Made by a program: the position numbers and the translations under genes. The notes below the pieces were generated by a model. It did not search any database, had not been told where the DNA came from, and was given only the letters and a program-made list of their open reading frames with translations. Source: Leptodontidium sp. MPI-SDFR-AT-0119 (taxonomy: Eukaryota > Ascomycota > Leotiomycetes > Helotiales > Leptodontidiaceae). From it: 64,000 bases of DNA. Positions 55,794 through 64,000 of this stretch are shown here, piece by piece (the first letter of the stretch is position 1; every line of letters begins with the position of its first letter). The stretch lies in contig JAHLEZ010000007.1 in NCBI GenBank assembly GCA_020726505.1, positions 1,612,001 to 1,676,000 on the forward strand, read 5' to 3'.

Positions 55794-56014
55794 GGGTCGT
55801 CCCCCAGACATACTCAAGTAGGTCAACTCTCCTTTGCTCAATAAACCCAACCCGGGTTGATCTGCAAGCCAAAGCCAAGTATGTCAAAGATATGAGCTCT
55901 TGACGCAAGGCTGGCCTGAGAGACCTTACTTGTCTTGAACGATTCTCCCACACCAATATGACAGTGCTCTATTTCTCCCATGGCCTTTTGCGCAATCCCG
56001 TCTTCACGGAGCAT
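55794..56014 (-). CDS. Unrecognised small coding-like fragment, two exons
   Basis: From the in-frame ATG at 56014 the minus strand reads MLREDGIAQKAMGEIEHCHI and GVGESFK. An intron at 55862-55929 (GTAAGG donor, TTGCAG acceptor) continues it as TNQPGLGLLSKGELTYLSMS with GGRPGVFG, before a second GTAAGA donor at 55793. The composition and clean splicing look like real protein sequence, but I do not recognise the family and cannot place a convincing last exon. It may be the start of a longer gene or a relic. Confidence 0.35.
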
Positions 56015-56039
56015 CTCTCTCGTCGTACTTTGCAAATAA

Positions 56040-58117
56040 ATAAATAAGCTTTTCTCTGCCAGAAATTTGAGAAAGAGACCTCGAATTATGTTTCGATTGA
56101 GGATTATAAAGAATGAAGTAAACGATCACTCCTAATTCTCCATATCGCAGTAACGTTGCACTTGCAAAAGCTCTATTTGCTCATGGCGGCAGCTTGTTTC
56201 AGTGGCCCGGCCCAAGTCTATGTCTCAGCAAGCATACTTCGAAGTAAGATATTCCAACATTGTCCGCTGTCTTGGGGCACGGGGGCAGCTTGCGGGCAGC
56301 AAGGCATTTAAACATACGCCCTTCGAGACGAGAGATTGCATTGGTCCTTCCTCAAGTAGGCTCGGCATAAAATTGATTGCAATGCTTTCTCGGGCCGGAA
56401 AGGGAAACACGGCTATCATATATATGGTCGTGCGCTAGAGCTTTCCGTCATAAATTGAAAATTCGAAGTCTAGAATACCGAAAAAGCAAGTACGATATGC
56501 CATGCACTTCCGCAGACTGTGGGGGTGATGGGTTTGTCCCTCAAATTGGCCAGATCAACGGCATGTCTTGTTGAACGTACCACCGCATTCAGGGGTCTAC
56601 GCTCATATCCCATCCCTTATTACCCCTTCACCTGAAGATCGTACACTCAGCTCAGCCAGCAGCTGTCGTTGCAGAAAAGCAAACCAACAACAATCACTCG
56701 GCCTGTCACAACAACGGGCACCAACCTCTTCAAATTTCACGGATCTCTGACATGGGGCCGCTTCCCCTGCAAACAAAACAATCCGTACAAGCACCGATTC
56801 ATGAACAAAGAGATCAAACGTCGATCATTCGTTACCAAGATCTTGTGTAACTCTGCTCTCTTCTATTAGTTGGGCTGGAAATAATACGAAGTATTTCGAG
56901 ACTCTGGAGTTATATGGATTTAGAACTGGAGTCAGTTCTTCTGCTGTCATTTCCAACTCACAAGGCGTGCATTCGTGTCCAACAAGTACTAAATATGCAG
57001 GTCGTTTCCCTTGCTGAGCTGAGCTGAATGCCTTGTTATTTCTGGGTTGAGTTCCAACTTTCTGAGACATCAACGGAGAGCGACCCGAAGCCACAACATA
57101 GGGTCACATCCCGATCTCGACCTGTCTGGTCCGATTATTGCGCTTTATGCGCTCGAAGCGCATTGGCTGAATGATCGACCGGTGCGGAGAGTGAGACCGG
57201 AGATGTCTCCGGTAGGTGCGCATGTCCATTCAGCTTCAAAGTCCCAGTTTCCGTAGGTCATTTGAGTGGAGGTGTCAGGGGCGTGATGTCCGAATACCTG
57301 ACGACGTCATTTGAAAAGATCAATTGAAGCACAAATCGCAAGTATTCAAAGAAGGTTTATTGATCAATATGCTGCATCAAAGTAACTGTGACAGAGATCT
57401 GGGAGGATTATCATAAAGTGAAACACACAATACTAGGAAGTGAAGAAAGATAAAAGATCCGCGCAAATCTCTACGATTCACATTCGTAAATCCCACCATC
57501 CAACGTACCCGTCAAGTTTGAAAGTGCCAACAAATCGAAGTTTAATGAGTGACACAACATGAGAAAATAAACGTATGGGCAAGAAAGAGCCAGTAAATGT
57601 GATTTCTCTAAGAAACAATGCCGAAAGCAAAGGATCTGAATCTGAACAGGCCCCCCCCCCCCCCACACCCCAAACTACCTCGTCGGTAAACATCTATCGT
57701 GCGCATCTCACACCAGTATAATGCCGCAACCACTCTCGAAACCCAACCTAGGAGAGCTTTGAATCCCTAGACCGTGGCCGACCAAATCTTGCCAAGCTGA
57801 AAACAAACGAGTTGATCCATCCTTCGAAGTCTCGCTGCAACCGAACAGAACAGAAAGTTCGGGCATCAAGAACCCAACGTGATTCGTTCGAAGCTCTGCT
57901 CCATGGATTTCAGTAGCTTCAGACAATCTTAAACTCCCGAATATCTACGAGTCGTTCCCTCAACAGCTCGGGAGCCAGCCTTGGATCGTACACGGATTGT
58001 TCCCCCCGTCTCCGAATTCTTGAACCAGATTTGTTCCCAGCCCCTCTCATCTTCAGGTTCAACTTCCAGTAGATTGTCATATCCGCCCTTGCACTGTCTG
58101 ATTGCCTTTTGTCATTG
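56040..58117. other. Long spacer with poly-C run
   Basis: About 2 kb without supported genes. A homopolymer of 14 C lies at 57651-57664. The final 200 bp is presumably the Nudix gene promoter. Confidence 0.4.
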
Positions 58118-58186
58118 ATGTTTTCCACCGGACGACGCATTCTATCACTGCTTTCACACCATCCACTTCATCCCCCCAGAGGAGTC

Positions 58187-58790
58187 ATGGCTGTACCGAA
58201 CCGCGTCAATGCCATCTCGTTAGGCCAATCCGTCAATCCGCAGATCCTCAACTTCTCACGAGAGGAATTTCGTCAACATCAACTTTCCGCAACTAAACAA
58301 TCATACGACAAGATCGTTGTCGGAGCAGCTGTTCTTCGAGATGCCTCAGCCTTCCACAAGATTCCAAGCATTCTTCTGCTGAAGAGGGCTGCCCACGAGG
58401 TCTATTTCCCTAGCGTCTTCAAACTGCCAGGCGGAAAGGTTGACCCAGATGATCCTACCATCAAGCATGCTTCTCGTTCGAGAGATGCAGGAAGAGACGG
58501 GCCTAGAGATCAACAACATCTTCACAGAATTGAAACCGATGATATACACGACGGAGAAGGCGGTGGTCAATGATACCGGTCGAGAAATCCTTGTCTCCAA
58601 AAGCTGCATTCAGTTGAACTACGTCGTTTCGGTCGCGGACTCGGACGCTGATGTCAAGCTAAATGCGGAAGAGCATTCAGAGAGTACCTGGGTGACGGAA
58701 GGAGAGTTGGACAGTCTGGACATCACAAGTGCAATGAGAATTGTGATTCGGGAAGCGTTTGGGTGGGCTGCTACCAAGCGACTGGGCTAG
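58187..58790 (+). pseudogene. Nudix hydrolase with frameshift in the Nudix box
   Basis: A fungal Nudix protein (PF00293), a family that hydrolyses nucleoside diphosphates linked to another moiety. From the ATG at 58187 (MAVPNRVNAISLGQ; an earlier in-frame ATG lies at 58118) the frame gives VYFPSVFKLPGGKVDPDDPT then IKHA. The rest of the box, LVREMQEETGLEIN, is one frame over, and so is the remainder to AATKRLG at 58790. One extra base near 58469-58474 (GCTTCTCG) explains the switch, and there is no room for an intron. All box residues are otherwise conserved, so the change is recent or an assembly error. About 200 residues when joined. Confidence 0.7.
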
Positions 58791-59784
58791 AGGGTTTGGG
58801 CAAAGTTTAGAGCGCATGCAATTGTGGAGGGCTATCAGGTCATTAGATTGACAAAATTGGTGGTATGAGAAGTCCTGTGACTGCAATTGAACCTAACACG
58901 CCTAATCCCTTGGTTTCTTTCGAATATATGCCTTACTCATGTCTCTCCCTGTTAGTTCTTGTCAGACCTGCGATTCCGGATAGTATCTCTTGATGAGATA
59001 CATCATATCTTCAATGATTCTGCTTTACGTTAGCGCTGCATGGAAATGCCAATAGCAGATGATCATTAAGAACCTCTTTCTGTATACAGGACGAGACGGG
59101 AAAAGAGTAGAGTCGTGGAGATTGAAACGTCTCAAAGCTAATTAGCATAGCCCACTGTTGCCACTATTATGTAAAATCACAAAGAATATAACTTTATTCT
59201 ATTATCATACTAATCTTCTGGCTAAGATATGGCGAGAACAGCGATAGTCACGTGTCGTACTCCACGTGATGACATCCGGGTGACAAGCTGCTTGGTAATT
59301 GCACTAGAAGTCTTCTTAGAACTCCAAGGCACATAAAATGAAGAAAGGAATAAGGCCAACGGGTAAAAGCACACAACGTAAACTCCAAGCTTATCGATAC
59401 CGAAGAAGGTGTTTCAGCGACCCGTGACGCTGGTGCGTGCCGCCTTGAGAACACCTCAATCTCTGTGCTGCTTCAAGTGAAAATTCAGTGGCAAGGTACT
59501 CTGGCACTCAACCCGAACCTTGCTATTTTTAGATGAGAACGTGGACAGGATACTTATCTCTGTCTTTCAAGTGTAACCTTCAAGTGTTGTGCTTTTCCAA
59601 GATATGCAAATGAAGTCTGCTCAACCCGTATTCCTGAGTCAGCATTTTCCCACCAATGATCCACCAGCTCCGCCAACTCAGCGTGGCTTAGCAAATCTCG
59701 GATCCAGGGGTTCACTGTTTCTTTTATAAATTGAAATAAGAAAGTTTGCGGCATCACATCAGCTCTAAAAGGTGTTGATCAGAG
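58791..59784. other. Spacer with repeat copy B
   Basis: 1 kb without a complete gene. The minus strand at 59554-59757 reads ELAELVDHWWENADSGIRVE in a short frame, possibly a relic of the same family as the 41-kb pseudogene. Confidence 0.4.
59490..59597. repeat. Diverged repeat, copy B
   Basis: Partner of copy A at 41868; about 82 percent identical over 106 bp by eye. It lies at the end of a minus-strand open frame reading KAQHLKVTLERQR, matched in copy A by RAQHLKFTLARQR, so both are remnants of one protein-coding repeat. Confidence 0.65.
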
Positions 59785-59930
59785 TCTTCTGTGGCGCAAT
59801 TGGCTAGCGCGTTCGACTGTTATGCTGTCCTGGCTACTGCAATCGAGAGGTTGGAGGGTAAGCACAAACTTGTACAGTGGTGAAGATCCAGAAAACTAAC
59901 AGCTCACCAGTTCGAGCCCTCCCAGAAGAG
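59785..59930 (+). tRNA. tRNA-Asn (GUU) with two insertions
   Basis: Cloverleaf by hand: acceptor TCTTCTG (59785-59791) pairs perfectly with CAGAAGA (59923-59929). D stem GCGC/GCGC. Anticodon stem TTCGA/TCGAG with loop C-T-GTT-A-A, anticodon GTT at 59819-59821. A canonical 19-nt intron (59823-59841) sits after position 37. T stem GGAGG (59853-59857) pairs with CCTCC (59918-59922) around loop TTCGAGC, but a further 53 nt (59858-59910) is inserted between stem and loop. That piece starts GTAAGC and ends CTAACAGCTCACCAG, like a spliceosomal intron. The B-box GTTCGAGCC stays intact because the insert ends in G. A T5 terminator follows at 59945. Confidence 0.75.
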
Positions 59931-59944
59931 TTAATCTTCGATCG

Positions 59945-59949
59945 TTTTT
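59945..59949 (+). terminator. Pol III T-tract terminator
   Basis: Five T 15 nt after the tRNA-Asn 3' end, suitable for RNA polymerase III. Confidence 0.5.
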
Positions 59950-60873
59950 GCCTTTTGATGCAACCGCATCCGGTGTGCTTGAATCTCTTCTGCGTAGGCA
60001 AGGTTGAGGGGTTGTGGTTTTTTTTTAAGCAAAGTTTTAGCGATGTGCGCCGAGGCGAAGCCTGTAGCACTAAGTTTCCGTGAGGATTCAATATCTCTTT
60101 TATTTTTGACTCTCCCTCGGTGCCTTGTAGCCTGCTGCGTTGCAATAATGGCCTTATAGACAATGTGGAATTGATTGAGAGATATAACCCGACTCCTGCT
60201 CATTTGAAAGTTCCTCCTGTTAGTGAAAGTCTTGCCTGTGGCCAGTTTCCAGGACGGCCCAGGCTAGGATCTCAGCACTTGAAGTAGGAGATCAGTGAAG
60301 CAAAGATGCTCAGCTCTACTCCGAGATCACAGCTCAAATAAACAGGGCTCGGCGATGCTACATACCTTGTAACCTTTCACCCTCTCGAAGCAAATACTTA
60401 TGCTTGTTCGCTGTTGCTAGTGGAGCCCAAGTACTGTTCTGTTGTTGTCTCGCTTAGAGGTTTGGAGAAAAGGGGGGAGCTCATGTCCAGCACTGGCATT
60501 AAATATTTGCCCACTTTTTAAATACACTTCCAAAAGTGTGGGATCAATTGCACTGTCATAATCTAAGTAATTACAGATTTCCTAGGTAGGGAGTTCCATT
60601 CTACAAGTTCAACATGCGATGGCGGTAGGATTCTCTCCAGTTCAAAGGTGAGAAGCCGTATTCACTTCTGATATTCACTTCTGGTCTTGTCACTCTGGTT
60701 ATTGTCCCGCCCATCTAATACCAAGAGATATTCATTTGATATATAAAATAGAAAGTATAAAGCCTTCGATTTCTCAACCTCAAGAGCTCAGCAACACTCT
60801 TCTTCTACTCGACTGAACACTAACAGTGCACGGACCAGGTCGGCCTTAGCTCCTCGATCCCCAGAATCTCGAA
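59950..60873. other. Spacer and Bre2 promoter
   Basis: 0.9 kb without a gene. TATATAAAA at 60740-60748, about 130 bp before the Bre2 start, is a possible TATA box. Confidence 0.4.
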
Positions 60874-62686
60874 ATGGCGAAGGGAAATATTAAGAACGTA
60901 TCGCCTCGGGGAGGAAAGAAAGGCGCAACAAAAATGTCAGCAGGAGAACCTTCTCCCCAGAGAGAGGCGACGCCTACGTCTTCAACACCGATCAGCTCAA
61001 TCCCACAAAAACGCGCCCTCGAAGATGATCATCAACCCGCGGTCTCCTCCCCATTGAACCCCGACTTCAAATCCAAACCTCAAGATGATGCTCCTCTTGC
61101 GCGCGAACGCGCATCAAGAGCCAAGAAGGAATCGCTGAAGAAACGCGAATCGAAAGCAGGATCTCTGGCACCAGATTCAAGCGCAAGAGCTACTCCAGAC
61201 CCAAAGTCTTCGAAAAGCAAGAAGACCGAACCCGATTTGGCGCCCATTCGATACAAGTTACCTCCACCCAGATCTACAGACTTCGAAGTCCCAAGGGGGC
61301 CGGTTTTCATACCTGCAGATACAAGGACAGCTCCAGATGGCTCGGAAATCCAATTCAATGAGACCACTGACCAGTAAGCCTACGGACCATATGCGCTTCA
61401 TAGCTAACAATTGCAGTGTCTACAACAAGAAGGGCTTCCATTACACCCATTGCATTGCAGATCCGACCTTCCCATCATCTCTCTACTACCGACAGTCCGA
61501 AGCCGAACCCTTTACTCCCCGCTTGAACTTCGAAGATACCTCTACTCATATGTTCCTGGACGAGTCTGGCAAGCATGTTACAACAGACAAGGGCTTCAGA
61601 ATGGCAAAGGCCAACGTGGGAGTGCGAGAGGGAAGGTGGTATTACGAATGTAGGATCACAAGTGGAATACCAAAGAGGAAATCAAGTGCGCCAGTCGAGT
61701 CGAATGGTCATGTACGAATGGGATGGGCGCGACGGGAAGCTACATTGGACGCGCCAGTGGGATACGATGCCTACAGCTATGGACTTCGAGACGCATCTGG
61801 CCAGAAAGTGTTCATGTCTCGGCCAAAGGACTTCTTCCCGAATAATGAGGATATCAGAGAGGGTGATGTGATTGGATTGGAGATCAATCTCCCCTCAGAG
61901 TCTCTCCATCGAAAGGTCGTAGAGGGCCATTACAACCCCGCAGTCGATCTTGAGGATGAAGGAAACATTGGGATTGAAAGGCCAGATATTATCCGCGACA
62001 GGGTCCCCATTCGATTCAAGACACATCTATACTTCGAGCAAATCGAATACCAAGCGACGAAGGAACTCGAGGAATTGATGAACCCATCGCCTATAATTCA
62101 GTCGACTGGCGGAGTCGGTGGATCTACACAACAGCCAGGCCCGACACATCCAGTACCTGCCCTTCGAACACTCCCCCACTCGAACATCAAGATCTACAAG
62201 AACGGACGCTATATCGGCACACCGTTCACCAATCTCCTATCCTTCCTGCCGCCCGCGTCGAAACCTCTCACACAAGTTGGAGCAAGAGAGGGACTGGATA
62301 ATGGCATGCTGGGATATTACCCCGCAGTCTCTGTCTTTAGAGGTGGAGCCGCGGAGGTCAACTTTGGCCCTGACTTCTGGTTTCCTCCTGAAGAAGAAGG
62401 CGAGCCTGATGATGAAGTAGATATGATTGGCAGCGATCAGCCAGTAGCGAAGAAAGTGCAGAAGCTCAGAGCTACAGGCGACCGATTTGACGAGCAGATT
62501 GTGGAGGACATTGTGTACGATCTTGTGGACGAGGTTGATTTCTGGATGCAGGATGGTGGCGTTAGTGGAAAGGGAGCGACAAATGGCGTTCGGTCTTCAG
62601 CTGGAGTTTCGGCGCATAATGGAATGCTTGCTGGAGGCGTTTTGGGTTCGGAGGAGATCAAGGAGTTGGTTCAGGAGGACGACTGA
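60874..62686 (+). CDS. bre2: COMPASS complex subunit Bre2 (Ash2-like, SPRY domain)
   Basis: Ash2/Bre2 subunit of the Set1 COMPASS complex that methylates histone H3 Lys4 in the nucleus. The ATG at 60874 starts a basic, Ser/Pro/Lys-rich disordered region. A 43-nt intron (61374-61416; GTAAGC, GCTAAC, GCAG) joins it to VYNKKGFHYTHCIADPTFPS. The SPRY domain shows GWARREATLDAPVGYDAYSY with GLRD, KVFMSRPKDFFPNN, the long insert typical of Bre2 and KIYKNGRYIGTPFTNLLSFL. The C terminus has acidic and Dpy30-binding-type helices (IVEDIVYDLVDEVDFW). 589 residues, intact. A housekeeping gene. Confidence 0.9.
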
Positions 62687-62925
62687 GCTGGAGTTTCGGA
62701 GATCCTGATATTTGCAGATATGGCCAGAGGTACCTGGCTCCGTAGATGGTCAATATGACTTGAATGTACCAACAAAGATCTGCTGTCAATAACCAATCCT
62801 TGACATCTGCAGCCTTTCTTCTATGGCACTTAGGCGTCGTTCATTGTCCCTAACCAGTCCCATCACATCTGCCAGCATGAATCGAGATTCGGTAGTTTCT
62901 ACCGCAATTCTGCGTGTTTGAATCT

Positions 62926-63450
62926 TCAACCAGTTAGTACATCTATTTTGTTTTGGCGGGGATAATTGATTGCCTTCTGCAGTTTCTCTGCAATACTCTC
63001 AATTCCTCCTTTACTTCTCAACCACAACAATCGATGGAAGAAATCACACTTGTATTGCTGCTGAGTTGCATCAAAACTCCATTCCAATTCCTTCTCTCTC
63101 CCAGTATGGTGTGTGTCCAGAAATGGAAGCTCGTATCTCTTGAAATCATAAATCAGGTCCTTCACAGCATCATTGATAACTTTCGTCGGCCCACCCTCAT
63201 TATACAGTAGTTTCGCTTTCGATTCTTTCTCTTGCGTCCCTTTTTCACGCCGTCGCTTTCGTTTCAGGTACTCGCGCTCTTCGTAGAGGGATTGACGGAG
63301 TGTGGAGAATGCGTCTCTAAGTTGTGATGGAGCTCCCGCGACTGTGAGGAAAGCTCCCCAGAAAGCGTGTATCCAGATCGCGAGAGTGAATGCAAAAGAA
63401 ATAAATCCAATGGCAATGGATGCTACGCTGATGGGAGGGAGGGGTGCCAT
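62926..63450 (-). CDS. Hypothetical fungal membrane protein
   Basis: Single exon of 174 residues from the ATG at 63450. The N terminus is a hydrophobic span (ISVASIAIGFISFAFTLAIW), followed by a charged helix (SLYEEREYLKRKRRREKGTQ) and a cytosolic domain ending HRLLWLRSKGGIESIAEKLQ. This layout is common among lineage-specific fungal proteins of unknown function. No disruption seen. Confidence 0.7.
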   Translation of the reverse strand: MAPLPPISVASIAIGFISFAFTLAIWIHAFWGAFLTVAGAPSQLRDAFSTLRQSLYEEREYLKRKRRREKGTQEKESKAKLLYNEGGPTKVINDAVKDLIYDFKRYELPFLDTHHTGREKELEWSFDATQQQYKCDFFHRLLWLRSKGGIESIAEKLQKAINYPRQNKIDVLTG

Positions 63451-64000
63451 GCTTTTGTGGATCCATATAGAGAGATGTGGGGTGGAAAGCTTGATTTGAA
63501 GGAACCTGGAAAGTAAATAAGAGCAACGGAGGCTCGGATCAATCGGATCAGACTAAACATCGGATTACTCACCCTATCCTCTAACCAGAAGATAGACTGG
63601 TTCGGGAAACTAGGGCTTGCAATCGAGAGCGACCTTGTTGATGGTGTCTTGCAAACAAAGATAACTTGAACTACGAGAGTCTGGAGATGGCTCGGTTTTC
63701 CCCGGAGAATTGCTGACTGGGCGTTGCACCAAACAGCCAATTGGTGGACCCGACTAGTCTTCCAGTTGCTATTATGCCTTGTTCTGCATTTCTATCTCTC
63801 TTGAGTTCTAATCTCTGGGCGTGGCCATCTTTTTTAGCTGTCTGTAGTCGTTTTACTGGCTTTGGCCCTAAGCACTGGAAACCAAAAAGACGCCTTTCGT
63901 TTGATCCGAGTCTTCTTCAGGATCAGTCCCCGTCTGTTGCCTTCGTGGTAGCTGATTTCACATGTTCTTCTTGTCTGTCAATTCTGAATTAGAAAAACGA
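63451..64000. other. Window end, no gene seen
   Basis: The last 550 bp holds the upstream region of the hypothetical membrane gene. A plus-strand frame from 63741 shows no family likeness. Confidence 0.35.

Noticed and set aside
1..64000. CRISPR arrays, bacterial operons, rRNA genes, riboswitches
   Set aside because: Nothing with regular repeat-spacer structure or rRNA-like sequence was seen, and intron-rich genes show a eukaryotic genome.

Overview
The window reads as chromosomal DNA of a filamentous ascomycete (Pezizomycotina). The signs are many short spliceosomal introns (about 43-150 nt, GTAAGT-type donors, CTAAC or CTGAC branch sites, CAG/TAG acceptors), fungal-only families (HET domain, Zn2Cys6 and C2H2 fungal regulators, Ppo-type fatty-acid oxygenase, 2EXR domain, fungal APH kinases) and long AT-rich spacers. 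The flavour of the proteins suggests Leotiomycetes, but that is only an impression. Gene models were joined by hand from reading frames and splice signals, so exon edges are predictions.

Layout. 0-7 kb: a small coiled-coil gene, an APH-fold kinase-like protein, an Ist2/anoctamin (TMEM16) membrane protein and an MPPED-type metallophosphoesterase. 7-12.7 kb: a doubtful coiled-coil gene, the C-terminal relic of a short-chain dehydrogenase, a HET-domain gene with an in-frame stop, and a secreted, probably GPI-anchored protein. 13-25 kb: a set that looks like a catabolic cluster for phenolics: a cytochrome b5/FMN dehydrogenase, a GFA-domain protein, a DAPG (acylphloroglucinol) hydrolase-like protein, an MFS transporter, a C2H2 plus fungal-domain regulator and an FAD aromatic hydroxylase. 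The transporter is broken by two nonsense codons and a frameshift. 25-27 kb has no convincing complete gene.

27-39 kb: an acyltransferase-3 membrane protein, an NAD(P)-binding epimerase-like protein, then a probable glucoside-use module made of a GH3 beta-glucosidase with PA14, a regulator with two Zn2Cys6 clusters, and an MFS sugar transporter. 38.7-43.6 kb is a gene graveyard: an ankyrin relic, a relic of an uncharacterised possibly nuclease-like fungal family, a protein-kinase fragment and a small-GTPase fragment surround one intact APH-like gene. 43.7-50.3 kb holds a Ppo-type oxygenase divergent from a DUF2235/Tle1-like lipase-type hydrolase.

50-64 kb is gene-poor: a 2EXR gene, a gene split by a 485-bp MITE between TA duplications, a Nudix hydrolase with a frameshift in its Nudix box, a second copy of the 41.9-kb repeat, an Asn tRNA gene with both a normal anticodon intron and a GT-AG intron-like insertion in its T arm, the COMPASS subunit Bre2/Ash2, and a small membrane protein. 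Recurring themes are C-to-T type nonsense changes (CpA context, RIP-like) in several broken genes and unusual intron-like insertions.
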